Assembly (NCBI GenBank): GCA_036426205.1
Contig: CM071569.1
Coordinates: 5,334,876 to 5,398,875 of the forward strand
Direction: 5' to 3'
From: Ascaphus truei
Lineage: Eukaryota > Chordata > Amphibia > Anura > Ascaphidae
Length of the DNA: 64,000 bases
The notes beneath the pieces were generated by a model. The model did no database searches. It saw only the letters and a list, made by a program, of their open reading frames with translations, and had not been told where the DNA came from. The translations under genes were made by a program, and so were the position numbers. The first letter of the stretch is position 1, and each line of letters opens with the position of its first letter. Shown here piece after piece: positions 1 through 10,985 of the stretch.

Positions 1-104
1 TTTTGTGTTCTACGTGTGCCGTTTTTGAGATGTTAATAGTCTTCTGACATACAAATAAACGGAAAACAGGAATCCAACATTAGAATGTATGGTTAGATAT
101 ACCT

Positions 105-152
105 GTATATAATTATATATATAACATCATATATATATATATAATTATATAT
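105..152. repeat. AT-rich (TA)n microsatellite
   Basis: Alternating TA dinucleotides with short interruptions. Simple sequence, no coding content. Confidence 0.85.
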
Positions 153-159
153 GCAAATA

Positions 160-345
160 CAACTGTATGCCATCTGCATGTCTTAGCAGATCTGCCAACC
201 ACCACCTTTCATCCACTATTATCACCCCGACATACAGCACTTCGACACTGCAGCAAGGATTCTGGGAATGACATGCAAATGAGCACACAGTGTCACTTTT
301 TGCCTCAATAACCATTTTTAACATGGTTCCCATAGGCTTACTTGC
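160..345 (+). repeat. Dispersed repeat family A, copy 1
   Basis: A stretch including GGATTCTGGGAATGACATGC followed by AAATGAGCACACAGTGTCAC recurs in diverged form at about 54,100-54,165. It contains an octamer-like ATGCAAAT. The superfamily is unknown. The second copy is interrupted by an insertion (see 54,045-54,325). Confidence 0.6.
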
Positions 346-429
346 TGCATGGTCACAGCTTTGAGCACAGCCAGGTTAGTGCATACCCAGAAAACCACCC
401 ACAGACCACTGTTTCGACCCAACTCAGTA

Positions 430-486
<57 letters not shown>

Positions 487-487
487 G
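430..487. repeat. (AT)n microsatellite
   Basis: Nearly pure AT dinucleotide run immediately before the GC-rich block that starts near 488. Confidence 0.9.
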
Positions 488-1270
488 GTAGGGTTTCCAC
501 CCCCACCAATCGCAGATAATAGTGTGGGGTGCAGAGAACCATACAATGTTACCAGGTGTGGTGCTTTACCTGTTGGCTCGCAGGAGGCGAGCTTCCGCCA
601 CGGGGAACCTGGGGAATTATACTAGGGTAATCACTTACCTCGTGCAGCGCCTCCACCTGCGATGGCTCCCACCAGAGGGGGAGTGGTGTTCCTCGCAGGA
701 AATCACAATAAGACATACACGAGAGGTATAATAACTAATACTATTTACTGGAACATAAGATAACACAATCACGACAATAAACCACATAACAGTATGCCTT
801 ACTCTAAGCGACACTTACTACTAACTACCGGCGCAGGACGCTTCCCCCCACACCATGTGATCCACCCAGTGTCCAAGTTTCCCCCCAATGTCCCGCACTC
901 TTGCAGAGAGAGCAATAGTGCTGCGCAGTCACATACACTAAGGGGCCCCGTTGGTGCACGTACTGACTGTATATAACCTGCCGAGCACTCCGTGCTCGGA
1001 TCAGCAACAACTTCAAAGGGTCAAACGTGTGAGACCGTCTGATCCCAACCTGGAGATATTCTCTGTGTGCCCACACTTGAGACCCGAACTCCTTCACTGG
1101 AACCGCACGTCCGCTGAGTCCCTATCTAACACTATAACAACGTCACAACACGTGTACTCTAGGCCGCTCCCTACAGACACAGCATCCATAGGTGGCTTAA
1201 GGAAACTCTCAGGCCGCGAGGTTGCCTATCCATGCAGGTAGTGCCCTGTACCCACCCTACACTCGTAAAC

Positions 1271-1412
1271 ACGGGCCCTGGTGCGCTGGTCCCCGGATTG
1301 GTTACCGCTATGACCCCCCCAGTTGCCTCATACTACGCTCAACGCGGGCCCTGGGCTATGGCTCCCCGGACTGGTTACGCCTATGAACCCCCCCATGTTG
1401 TCCTCACGTCGC
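1271..1412 (+). repeat. Two-copy tandem duplication, about 72 bp
   Basis: GGGCCCTGG..GCT.GTCCCCGGA.TGGTTAC..CTATGA.CCCCCC occurs at about 1273 and again at about 1345. The copies have diverged by several substitutions. Confidence 0.65.
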
Positions 1413-1724
1413 TGTACCTCCTCTAATTCCTGCAGCAACGCTCTGCAGACTAACACTCAGCCCACTTGTCCCTTTTTCCCCTTTCGGTTCCCCAGCTCTC
1501 AACTAAAAGTAAGTGACTGGGTCCCTGACCTGGGGCTGTCCCTGCATAACTCACTAACCTGGAGGGGAATCAGGCTAAACTTGACCTTAGGCCGCTGTCT
1601 ATTGCAGGGAGTCCCTGACTCTTGCAACGCTAACCGCGGCTTCCCTGGGCTGCTCACTGACCTACTCCCGCGTCGTCCAAGCCCGCGAAATTATCTCTTT
1701 ACCTTCTGAGACTTCCTAAGCCCT

Positions 1725-1786
1725 ATTGGCTCCTGGTATCACGTGGGGGCACACAGGGAGGCTCCTGGGATCTGTAGTCCCTGCAT
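1725..1786 (-). promoter_or_regulatory. ZNF143-like motif plus CCAAT box
   Basis: On the minus strand GGACTACAGATCCCAG (about 1764-1780) resembles the ZNF143/SBF ACTACAnnTCCCAG consensus. A CCAAT box follows about 40 bp downstream (plus-strand ATTGG at 1725-1729). The same order and similar spacing recur at 15.8 kb. Motif match only; no evidence of activity. Confidence 0.35.
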
Positions 1787-2439
1787 GAGCCTTCCCTAAT
1801 AGGCTAGGGCTTTGCGGGTTTTCCTGGTTGTACCTGCGCAGCTGACTGGGGCTCTCCCTAGTTCACTGCCTAGTCTCAGTCGCTCGCAGCGCACTTCTCC
1901 CTAACTCTGGGCTATATTCTGTCACATGCCGATCAATGCGCATGCGCAGTCTTCACCTAATGGCGGCGAGCCCTCAAGGGGAGTCCGTCCCGGTCCCGAG
2001 AGCGCCGTATCCCCTTCCTCGTTCGGCCATTGCAACACGGCCGCAGCGCGTGCCCCGGCAACCCCCAACCCGGACCTGACCGCCCTCACCCCTGCAATCG
2101 CCGGAGGGAACCGCCATTGGACGCGGCGGCACCCGCGATCGGCAGCTGGGTGAGGGGGGCACTGACAGGCTGGGGAGACCAGGTTACATCTATATAATTA
2201 TTATAGAAAAATGGATTCTCTGCAGCACTCCAAAATTGTTGAAAAATATACAAAGTCCATTGTAAATTAAAAAAAGTTACAAAATGGGCGATGTTTTGGG
2301 CTTTGTCATGATGAGCTTGACAAAGGGCCTCCAGAGCCCAAAACAGAAGGAAAGAGGTATTGGCTGAGTGGAGTTACAGTACTTTGATATGCAGTGGAGG
2401 GCTGGAGGAGGAAGCAGGAACACGTGGGTGGTGAGCCCG

Positions 2440-2745
2440 CGGAGGCTCAAGGAGGGGGCTGTGAAGGGAACTGCAATGGCCCACAGGGGGGCCTTGAGAC
2501 AGCCCACAGAGGGGCCCTTTGAAGAGCCTGTAATGGCTAACAGAGGGTCCGTGTGAAGGGTTACTGCAATGTCCCAAGGAGGGGACTTGAGACAGTCCAG
2601 AGGGGTCCTGCAGAGGGGAGGATCAAGAAGGGGATGTGAAGGGACCTGCAACGGCCCACAGAGGGTCCATGTGAAGGGGACTGCAATATCCCATGGAGGG
2701 GCTCTATGAAGGGGCGTTTAGGTGGCCTGCAGGGGCTCCTCAAAT
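2440..2745 (+). repeat. Imperfect purine-rich minisatellite
   Basis: Roughly 35-45-bp units of the form CTGCAATGGCCCACAGAGGG...TGTGAAGGG recur about seven times with strong divergence. The minus strand reads as repetitive Gly/His/Ser/Pro-rich peptide, which is a by-product of the repeat. Confidence 0.7.
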
Positions 2746-3400
2746 CAGAAGGGTATAGAGGGTGGTTTTAAGCATCTGTGCCGTTGGAAGATTCACACAT
2801 GGTTTTTCCAGCCTGGGCAGGAAGCCCTCTTTGGCTCTACAGCTAAGTTTCCCTTTCTTACTTATTGGCCAGCGGACCGGACACCCTGACTCACCGTGAC
2901 CCTCCCTGCTGGCGCCCTGATTGTACATACTGAATTACACAGGTAGGGGCAGAGAGGATCAGCAAAAGCCACCTGTGTTGCAGGCCCTCTAAGCAGCAAA
3001 GGTATTATAGGAGATCAATTCAAGTCAGTGCAATTCATGCCCCTTATAGAAGCAACGCTGTACATTCCATGCTCTGTGTCTCTCCGAGTGGAACATGGTT
3101 ACAGAACCAAATGGCAATTTACCCACCAGTGATTTTTTGTTGTAAAGTGGCACAGCAGAGCAGAAAGCCAGGCTGACACAAGCATCCGGTGAGCTGACGT
3201 AACCGGCCAGGACAATCTGTACTAAAACTGGGGCAATTTTTTGACTATGCAACAAAATAATTTGCAGCATTCAATAGTATCACATCTTAACCCCTTTCTG
3301 CTGAGAAACCTGCAAAATCCGCCCGTAATGTAAATTGGTGGTCCACCAAAGCATTCCAATGGTGTATGTGTACTAGGTTCCAGGTAGCTTGCTCCAAAAA
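2746..3400. other. Non-coding, nothing recognised
   Basis: Unremarkable sequence with only short reading frames. No splice-bounded exon, RNA gene or repeat boundary could be supported. Confidence 0.4.
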
Positions 3401-3404
3401 TACT

Positions 3405-3790
3405 GGACACACCTGGTAAGAAAGTTGTGACATGCTCGAGACACACAAGGCACACAGGCACACACGCAAGCGACCCTCTCTCTTTGCGTTTCCTCCTCTC
3501 ATTGGCCCCCACCCAGGCACCCGGGACACGGAACCCTGGCCTGGTTGGCTACATTACCCGAGAACAGCTAATCAGGATGGAGGAAGCTGCCCGGCCGCTC
3601 TAGCAACAGCCCCTGCTCATCTCCCTGCTCAGTGAACCTGCGGGCTCCTAAGTGGTCAGTCACTGTATGTCCAGGGAGGTTAATACCGGTATAACACATA
3701 CAGTACTGTCCAGTATTACCTCTCATTTTTTTACTTGCCAGTGTCCAAATCCAGGACGTCCGGGTTCAATGCTGGACACCTGGACCCATT
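3405..3790 (-). mobile_element. Dispersed repeat family B, minus-strand copy
   Basis: The reverse complement matches 46,217-46,603 over most of its length. Shared blocks are a CCAGGTGTCCAG.ATTGAAC edge, TACTGGACA/TGTCCAGTATTACCTCT, GGAGGAAGCTGCCC, ATTGGCTGCATTACC and TTTCCTCCTCTC. The other copy has inverted ends GGTTGCCAGGTG and CACCTGGTAACC, so this is probably a non-autonomous DNA transposon. Confidence 0.6.
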
Positions 3791-3877
3791 GTTACTAAAT
3801 GGGTAAACAGGCAGCCATCATGGTACCAAAGTGAGCCAACTCTAATAGATGTCAGAGTGATTCATACAGTGTGCTGT

Positions 3878-3985
3878 GCAGCTGCCTGCTTCCCAGTGCT
3901 GGAGAAGATATTAGTCTCATGCATTTGAATGGAGTTAAACTTTTCCCCAACACTGGGAAGGCAGTTTCACTGCATATTAAATAGG
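3878..3985. mobile_element. Hairpin MITE family C, copy 1
   Basis: Near-palindrome: CTTCCCAGTGCTGGAGAAG, then a short spacer with CATTTGAATGGAGTTAAA, then CCCAACACTGGGAAGGCAG, ending at CATATTAAATAGG. The same design occurs at 7632, 7826, 8040, 33,196 and 55,547, each ending in a GCATATT(G/A)AATAGG-type edge. No coding capacity. Confidence 0.6.
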
Positions 3986-3995
3986 AGAATTTGGT

Positions 3996-4554
3996 GTCTA
4001 TTGATCAAAGTTGGTAAAAAAAAAAAAGAAGCTGTGCCAGATTTATCGAGGAGTACTGTATGGTCTATTGGAATACAATGGCTTTTCCTCTTGTAATGAA
4101 TATGGTATATTTACTTTAACCTACGTTTTGCAGCCTGGAGACTTGGATAAATAGACCCTTAGTCTCGGGGTTAATAAAGGGAAGAAAACAAAGATATGTG
4201 ACAAATAAGGCTGGGCTGAGGGTAGCAAAATCCCCCCTAATATTCAGGTTGCACCACCAAAGTTTAATTTGAATGGAGCTCGGTGATCCGTGAAGAAGTG
4301 GCCCACACCATATTAAGAAAGGACCAGTGAGAGAATTTGGCAAGGCTGGTGATCCTGGAAGTGAATTGTAACCACTGGGTGAGATAGTGGGACATGGCGT
4401 TCTTTTGGGGATATTTGTCCGGTATTCACAAAATGTTGTGTGCATCTCTGTGTACAGTAACCTTCTGTTTATTTACCAGTTTACCTGTAACAAATACGAG
4501 AACTGTTTACTTACTAGCACCTGGCTCCATGTCTACATCAAAAGGCATTCTGAA
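3996..4554. other. Non-coding, nothing recognised
   Basis: Contains a short poly-A (about 4017-4028) and frames of up to 110 codons without family resemblance. No feature could be supported. Confidence 0.35.
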
Positions 4555-4740
4555 GTGGTATATACCATCAAACAGCACATATATTAATGACCACTCCGGT
4601 CAGGACCTTAGGTCTGAAACGTTGCCCAGATTTGAGTTTTTGTGCTTGTTAGATGAAATAAATGTATACCTTTTGATACATCATATTTGCGAGCGCTGCA
4701 GGTTTTTCTTTGCTGTATTACCTGGGGCTGGATGGTGATC
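4555..4740 (+). mobile_element. Retroelement 3' tail with GAAACGTTG motif
   Basis: GGTCAGGACCTTAGGTCTGAAACGTTG-like sequence (described in parts: GGTCAGGACC hairpin, then CTGAAACGTTGCC at about 4613-4625) is followed about 35 bp later by an AAATAAATG polyadenylation-like signal. The same arrangement of hairpin, GAAACGTTG and AATAAA appears at 10,197, 36,895 and (with GAAAGC) 57,448. It resembles degenerate hammerhead-bearing Penelope/retroelement tails; the assignment is inference. Confidence 0.4.
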
Positions 4741-4808
4741 CTGGCCTTACGCATTCACCCAGCTGGAACTAAGTATTTTTCTACATTTACACATTATAAG
4801 TGCCCTGG

Positions 4809-4810
<2 letters not shown>

Positions 4811-4849
<39 letters not shown>

Positions 4850-4882
4850 ATATATATATATATATATATATTAATATAATAA
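4811..4882. repeat. (AT)n microsatellite
   Basis: Two runs of alternating AT separated by a few bases. Confidence 0.9.
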
Positions 4883-5924
4883 ATGGTGTCGCTCACCCCA
4901 CAAAAATATTTCAACGGAGACAAACACCTAGTCTAATAAAATAAATCTTAATAACAATATAAGATAGATAAACTAGTGGTGCCAAGGATAAATGAATATA
5001 TAAACACACAAAAGACCAACGATATCCCAGTAATAGCACACAAAACAATAATAACCCGTCAATTAGCCAAGAAATCTAAATAAATATAAAGACTCTGAAA
5101 TCAGGAAAACAAACTTTAGTTGAACCAAAAATTAATAGATAACACTAACATATTTAAAAAAACATACAGAAAAGCGGGCCAGAAAGAAAACCTCCAAAAA
5201 TAATGAATGGAAAATGGTGCCAAACCCTGTGTTAAAGCATAGAAAACCAAATCCCTAAAGTCACACACAGGTGGTATGAGGTCTCCTAAAGCCACACACA
5301 GGTGGTATGAGGTCTCAAAATACTGACCGGCAAAGATTACCAAACAGTAATAATTACAGATACCCTGGAAGTGTGGCAGAATGGCAGGCTATGCAATACT
5401 ACCCGGAGAAAAAGATGAATGGGTAGAGCAACTTCCGAAAACGTCACCTCAAAAAAGCTGCACCTGATACTGTGCATGTAACAAGTAATCAATAGAGATA
5501 TGTTACCGTATAAGCTTATCAGTATGCATATAAAATAGTAGAGCTATGCATTTCTCAGAGGAGGAAGCGGGTAAGCACTACATAAAAAAATACCAGTGCA
5601 AGTACATAATTACCCACAGCAAACACAAGGTAAATACACGGAATATAAACAAAGGGGGTGTGCCTGTATAGTGCTATCAGAACCCAGAAACAACCCCACA
5701 TGAAGCTGGGCAAAAATAGCAGCCTGCACATACATACAAATCACCTACAAAAAGTGTGGTCTAATAGCCACAAAAAAAGCGGGTGGATACTCAGCTGAGA
5801 TTTGAAGAGTGCGCAGTCCCGAGTGGGAAATGACATCCGCTGAGGATCAGAGTCCTGCTTGAATCCTACAGGAGTAGAAGCATACTATCCCGCGACAGGA
5901 ATCCGGCTGGGCACAGAATGTTAT
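4883..5924. other. A-rich non-coding block with small duplication
   Basis: A-rich sequence without a coding frame. A 30-bp direct duplication lies at 5255-5316: CTAAAG(T/C)CACACACAGG followed by TGGTATGAGGTCTC, twice. The block leads into the retroelement-like tail at 5925 and may be its body, but no protein motif was found. Confidence 0.4.
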
Positions 5925-5985
5925 GGACTATTTGTTTTTGATTATTAAGCTCAGCTAACATGGTACAGATACATCTACATCTATC
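5925..5985 (+). mobile_element. Repeat tail shared with 57.5 kb
   Basis: TTTTTGATTATTAAGCTC and GCTAACA.GGTACAGATAC.T..ACATCTAT match 57,528-57,570 closely, so both are ends of one dispersed repeat family. Confidence 0.55.
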
Positions 5986-7630
5986 TATCTAGCATGAATG
6001 TGACAGTTTTTCGGCCGAACGTTTCTATTTCTTCACAAACCTGCAAAAGTTCCTATGAACCTTTTATTAAAAAAACACCCAGAAGCTTTTCATTCTGCCC
6101 AAGTCTCTGTTCTGTTGTTTTTCGCTGCAAGGGTTTGTTTTTATTAACTTTGCTTCACCTTTAAGCAAATTTTCGCTTTCGCTTATTCACATTTTTTCTT
6201 AAATCGAACAAATATATAAATATAAATATAGAAGCGACTTTTTTTCCAAGTCAGCTGAATTCACAAAAACTACACAGAAATGTCATTTTCCCAGTGGATT
6301 CGAACTTTGGCTTAAAGCTCGCACATTCTAACTGCTTTAGCCATTTCTGCATTCATTCCAATGGCATGGTTCTCTGTAAAAGGCTGTGCTGGGCTCTGCC
6401 GGCCCGCCTTAGTTCCCCTACCTGAACCCAGAGAGGTTGAGACTCGGAGGCCTCTTATTTAGGATCCACAATCTCCTTCCCCCCTCCCAGTTCACAATAG
6501 GGCAGTGGTTACAAATAGTCAAGGCCCCTATGAACTCAGCTGGAGTCAGGAAACAGGTGTCCTTGTACACTGAGAGAGGTAAGGGCCTGATGTTCATTAG
6601 GAGCCTCCCACTCTCTGTAACTACATACAGGTAATGTCAGTAATAATCACTTAGCCCCATCGCTGCGGAGGCTGGGAACTGTATAGTCTTTTCAATTACC
6701 ATTCACTCACTCCATACAGTGCACTTCCTTCAGTTTGTTGCTCCGTTATTACCCTCTTGGCGTGATATGATTGTAAAGAGTCACACTGAGGATAGTGGAT
6801 GGTCAGCATGGCAATAATAAGCACTACTTTAGATGCCTGCAAACATGTTGCCTTAGGCATCCCAGTAGGCTCCATCCCAACCTACAGTACCAACGCAAAC
6901 TCTGATAGCCTAATGGTGTATTTCTGTGTCCTATTGCAGTGTGGTATTAGCAGTATCGCAATCCAAGATGATTTGCTGGAGGGCACTTTTCTCACCGGAA
7001 ACTAACAGTGCATAATTCGTTAATAAAGCTCCCCACTTTCACACATCTCTCATCGTTAGTGCTATTATGGCAAAGCCAACACTGCATGGGTTAATCAGAT
7101 AGCCGGGGAAATACATTCTGAATGATCAATAACTGCATAGAAAATTGCAAACCAATGTATATAAGATTTTCATACATATTTCCTGGAGAAAACCAAAGCT
7201 TACCTGTTCGACTGTGCAGTTTCTAATGATTTGCCATCCTTCTTAAAAAAGGAAATCAGATTCAGCCGCATTGGGACGCGATTAAGAGTCATCTATTCCT
7301 TTATTCCATTTTATTTTATTTTTTACTTGCATCTTCCAGCCAAAGTTCTCCGCCCCAAACTTCCATCTCTAAGAGGAAGGCACTCTGTGAGCTGGCGCAT
7401 TATTGTCTACAAGTGAAAATTCTCAGCGTGAACTTTTTTTTTTTTTTTTTTTAACTCTTTCTAATAAAAATGAAACTATAATTTCTAATTATTATGTGTG
7501 TCGTGTACCTCCTCCCTAATGCCTCCTAATCACACGTCACATTAGATGACACACGTGGAGCAAAGTAACTTGGTAATTGAACGGAAGATAAAAATATCAC
7601 TATGAGCATCAATTTATTCCAACTCTTATT
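5986..7630. other. Non-coding, mostly unique
   Basis: AT-rich sequence with a poly-T run near 7434-7453. No gene, RNA or clear repeat boundary is supported. The longest frames (61-68 codons) look random. Confidence 0.4.
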
Positions 7631-7631
7631 T

Positions 7632-7930
7632 AATATGCTGTGTAGCCACTTTCCCACACTGGAGAAGATTTTAATCCCATTCATTTATTTTGTATGGATT
7701 ACAACTCTTCTCCAGCACAGGGAAAACTGCTTCACAGCATATTGAATAGGAAGCATTGTTTTGATGCATCCCTCCTTACTCTATGTAGGGAGAAGCAGGA
7801 TAACACACTTGGGTACCTACAGTACTCAGAATGCTTTGAAGCTGCTTCCCTGTGCTGGAGAAGAGATCAGCTCCATTCAAATAGTAAAATCTTCTCCATT
7901 GTCGGGAAATGGCTGTAACATTAAATAAAG
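7632..7930. mobile_element. Hairpin MITE family C, two adjacent copies
   Basis: First copy about 7632-7750: CACTGGAGAAGATTTTAATC, spacer, CTTCTCCAGCACAGGGAAAA, then CAGCATATTGAATAGG. A second, more degraded copy lies at about 7826-7926 (GAAGCTGCTTCCCTGTGCTG ... TTCTCCATTGTCGGGAAAT). They flank about 80 bp of other sequence. Confidence 0.6.
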
Positions 7931-8004
7931 GCCTTGGCTGGAAGTTGAGGCATCATTACCTGTGGATGACCCTGCTTTTCACTATATTGACTAATAGTTG
8001 TAGA

Positions 8005-8024
8005 CCCCCCCCCCCCCCCCCCCC
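8005..8024 (+). repeat. Poly-C tract
   Basis: Twenty consecutive C residues, followed by GGGG. Length is likely to vary or be mis-assembled. Confidence 0.95.
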
Positions 8025-8039
8025 GGGGACCTCCATTTA

Positions 8040-8125
8040 GATGAAATTACCAATGCCGGAGAAAAGATTAGATCCATTCAAATTAATGGGAGTAAAATGA
8101 TCTTCTCCAAAATGATGAAGATGTC
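8040..8125. mobile_element. Hairpin MITE family C, fragment
   Basis: GCCGGAGAAAAGATTAGATC, then CATTCAAATTAATGGGAGTA, then GATCTTCTCC: the core palindrome of family C without full ends. Confidence 0.5.
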
Positions 8126-8214
8126 TCTTCCCAGGAAGTTGACCAGTATGAAGAGCCTTTAATGCCGTATGATACCAGAGGGTAATAGTGAGGAGTTAGG
8201 GGGTAACGCTGTAT

Positions 8215-8377
8215 CAGGGGTGGCCAACTCCTGTCCCGAAGGTCCACCAACAGGTGGATGTCCCTGCTTCAGCACAGGTGGCTCAATCATTATGACGGAG
8301 CCACCTGTGCTGAAGCAGGGATATGCTGCAAACCTGACTTGTTGGTGGCCCTTGACTACTGGAGTTGGCCACCCCTG
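8215..8377. mobile_element. hAT-type hairpin MITE, copy 1
   Basis: A 163-bp near-perfect palindrome starting CAGGGGTGGCCAACTCCTG and ending GGAGTTGGCCACCCCTG, with CTGCTTCAGCACAGGTGGCT and its complement in the arms. The CAGGG-type terminus is typical of hAT elements. Related copies are at 19,575 (half), 25,922, 29,514 (split), 50,774 and 62,306. No clear 8-bp duplication flanks this copy, but two others have one. Confidence 0.8.
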
Positions 8378-8522
8378 GACTAGTACACGTGAGTGATAGA
8401 TTGTACTGTATGTAGAAGAATGAATAATCTTTTTCACTAATATGTCTTAAAAAAAAAAAAACACTAACAAGATGTTTGAGATGTGTGGCTATGTGCAAGT
8501 GAGTAAAGGAGTACAGTATCTC

Positions 8523-8730
8523 CTATTCCCCCAATCTGTACATACAAAAACAAGCAAACTCCAGCACTCAAAAAACAGGAAATGCAGAGATACTGCAGAA
8601 GATTCTTGATAATATATTGGCAAAAAAACAAATCTCCGTTGTGTTTAATTCTGTGCAAATGTAATAAATCGCAAGAGAATGTAAAAAGTCAGAGTAATAG
8701 AACCATATGTGGAAACCATTCTATAAACAA
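8523..8730 (+). repeat. Left arm of ~200-bp inverted repeat
   Basis: ACAAAAACAAGCAAACTCCAGCACTCAAAAAA..., ATTGGCAAAAA..., and AAAGTCAGAGTAATAGAACC with ATATGTGGAAA match the reverse complement of 10,785-10,985 over the whole length with moderate divergence. The arms enclose about 2.05 kb holding a Penelope-like reverse-transcriptase fragment. Confidence 0.7.
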
Positions 8731-8785
8731 ATCATACAAAGGAAAACGAACTTATCCCAGTGCAGAGAAAGTTCAAAAGGAATTT

Positions 8786-8901
8786 CAAAGTAATATCCCA
8801 GTGCTGTTGAAAATGTAAATTCATGTTTAACATTTTTTAAGATCAAAGTAATGTCCCAGTGTCTTGAAAATGCAAATTAATGTTCAGAACATTTCAAGAA
8901 C
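8786..8901 (+). repeat. 58-bp tandem duplication
   Basis: CAAAGTAAT(A/G)TCCCAGTG..TTGAAAATG(T/C)AAATT.ATGTT is present at 8786 and again at 8844. A partial third unit may precede at about 8754. Confidence 0.75.
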
Positions 8902-10196
8902 AAGGAAAAAGTGGGGAGTTACTTCTCTGTGAGAGTGTCCACCTCTGAGCTTTCAGTCCACACTCCGGTGGGGATTCCATAATCTTGAAACAAGTTCCTC
9001 TTTGTTGTCCACTGAGCAGTATTCAAACATGGAACCGAAGTTTATACGAGGCAGCACTTTGCCCTTTCTCAGCCTCTCTTACTGTGGTCTGCACAGATCC
9101 AGCTTAGTAGGCACAGCGGGACGTGCAGAGACTGGAAGTCCGAAATGACTTGTAATCCCGGGTGTGATGTCATCACCGTCCTGCGTGTCAAGGCACCGAA
9201 TACGGACGTGGATAGGCCGTATGAGTTTCAGCTTGCGTTCCACTCAAAAAGCCCCATAATATTTATAAAAAATATAGTGCAAGTGTTTTTCTTAATCTTA
9301 AACACATGACCTTGTGTGAGAACAGTAAAATGAAACATAGAAATTGAAGATGACAATCAAATGTACCAGGCAAATAATATAAAAATGTATTGCAAAGATA
9401 ATACTCAAGGTTTGTGGTGGAAGTAAATCTCATCATTATTAGCGCAATGTATACCAGGTCCGAATAAAGTACATAATAATTATGCTTATATGAACAACCT
9501 TAGAGTATAGAAGAAAAACCTTCGGGAAATGAACATGCTTTCATCAATACCTCCACTGGGGATATAGAGGAGGAGAGGATAAAATAACCTAAGTAGGGAG
9601 GGTGTACGGTAATGCGGTATGGAGGAGTAAATGCACTAAATAATCTCATCCAAGACATTAGCCAAATGAAAGGGAATCAGATAAACCATAAGTGACAGGT
9701 GGCATGAGGGTCAAAGATACCCCTGACCATTCAGTAAGAGTAATAGCCACTAATTGGGGTATCCAAGGAGGGTATTTAGTGTTTTCCCTGCTTATATGAA
9801 CATAGAGGTGGTATACTGTATGTAAGCAATCCCATAGATTTTGATCACCCTGTGATACTTCCAGTGTCTGAATACATTTTCTTTATCTCAGAGAAATGTT
9901 GAGACAAATGGTATTGAAAATGCCGTAGGGACTTTCGTGGTGGACACACCTAGCAGAGTTTTGTGGGCACATTCTGCCAGGAGAGATTGGGAGAGAGAGA
10001 GACTCGGTTGCAGTAAACCTGACGGTTTGATTCCTCCATTATATCACTATTGTACTCCTATATACTCTGTACTTTGCCCATTTGAGCTTGCATTTGTGCT
10101 GTATATTTGTGTTCTGATTACTGGGTGCTGCTCCAGTGGTCGGGGATAGGGCCAAGGGAAGTACCTTATGGTCCATACAGACCTGAGGGAACGGGC
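8902..10196. other. Interior of Penelope-related block, no ORF
   Basis: Region between the inverted arms without usable coding frames. It has a moderately GC-rich patch (9080-9240) that resembles the leader of a retroelement on the minus strand. On the minus strand around 9530-9575 ATTGATGAAAGC ... CCCGAAGG gives another degraded hairpin-GAA motif. Function unknown. Confidence 0.35.
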
Positions 10197-10222
10197 CTGA
10201 GGAAGGGGTTCTCCCCGAAATG
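10197..10222 (+). ncRNA. Degenerate hammerhead-like core
   Basis: CTGAGGA, then a hairpin AGGGG/CCCC, then GAAATG. This matches the hammerhead order CUGANGA, stem II, GAAA, but with G for the invariant U7, so catalysis is unlikely. It may be a decayed relative of the motif at 36,895. Confidence 0.3.
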
Positions 10223-10606
10223 TTGCCCCCCTTATTACCCCCCATTGCTTGTGTATTTCCCCCTCCCCACTTTCCTGTTTTTTGTCTACCCCACTCCCTG
10301 ACCCTATGTATCATTACCCTTACCACTGTATTAGTAGGGTCCTTATACCCGCTTGTGCCGCCATCACTACAAGTGTAGTTATCTTGTGCTTACTTGAAAT
10401 TGTTTATTCTTTTGGCATTCAACCAGTTTTCATCATTTTTTCTTATAGTCAGTGAGTGCTGGGACTTTAGTTATATTTTGAATGTTGGTTCTGGGGAATT
10501 TGGGTCCTCCCTTTGTTCCTTGCACCCTGCACATAACTATTTATACTATATTTTTTTTAGTGCTGTCTATCATCTTTATTTTAGTCACAAATATCAATAT
10601 AATTGT

Positions 10607-10824
10607 GGCCATCCCAGTCCAGATGAGAAACACATCATCAATATATCGTACCCACATACACCCTTAAATTTGAAAAAGCTGGTCAGTGTAGACAAATTTT
10701 CTCTCAAAGGAGTCCATAAAACTCTTGGTGTATGTGGGTGCGACATTCAAACCCATTGCCGTACCCTGTTTTTGGAGATAGAATGTGTCCTCAAATAGGT
10801 AGACATTTTTATAGAATTTTTTTC
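10607..10824 (-). pseudogene. Penelope-like reverse transcriptase fragment
   Basis: The minus strand reads about 70 codons in one frame with a single stop. It contains QGTAMG followed by APTY, the Penelope-like RT signature around catalytic motif B, then FVYTDQLFQ. After the stop comes RYIDDVFLIW, which carries the YIDD catalytic motif of Penelope-like RTs. The fragment covers only the central palm domain; the upstream fingers and the downstream GIY-YIG endonuclease are absent. It joins directly to the right inverted arm (10,785-10,985). Penelope-like elements often carry hammerhead motifs in their repeats, which fits the motif at 10,197. It is certainly inactive. Family recognition is from motif order and spacing, not a database search. 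Confidence 0.75.
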
Positions 10825-10985
10825 ACATATGGTTCTATTACTCTGACCTTTTTCATATTATTGCTTTTGCATAGAAGTAAACACAACTGTATGAATATTT
10901 TTGCCAATATATATTCAAGAATCTTGTAATATCTGTGTGTTGCCCCTTTTTTGAGTGCTGGAGGTTGCCGGTTTTTGTATAGTAA
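10785..10985 (-). repeat. Right arm of ~200-bp inverted repeat
   Basis: Reverse complement of the arm at 8523-8730. In minus orientation it runs into the reverse-transcriptase fragment, so it is probably part of the Penelope-like element. Confidence 0.7.

Larger units (their letters stand above)
488..2170 (-). mobile_element. GC-rich LTR-like repeat block
   Basis: The segment around 560-720 aligns by eye to 21,090-21,250: a GTGCT(ta)CCTGTT stretch, then CAGGAGGC..AGCTTCCG, then GTGCAG.GCCTCCACC. Both are therefore copies of one repeat. In the 21-kb copy the edge reads TGTAACACC, as for an LTR in minus orientation, so this block may be a long LTR or leader. Positions 1926-2160 are very CpG-rich. 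On the minus strand a ZNF143-like motif and a CCAAT box lie at about 1764-1786 and 1725-1729, as expected in a promoter. Reading frames of 60-128 codons here overlap on both strands and resemble no protein family. The outer borders are uncertain. Confidence 0.4.

Noticed and set aside
1926..2160. CpG island as promoter of a host gene
   Set aside because: The CpG-rich block belongs to the LTR-like repeat at 488-2170; no adjacent exon was found, so a host promoter call is not supported.
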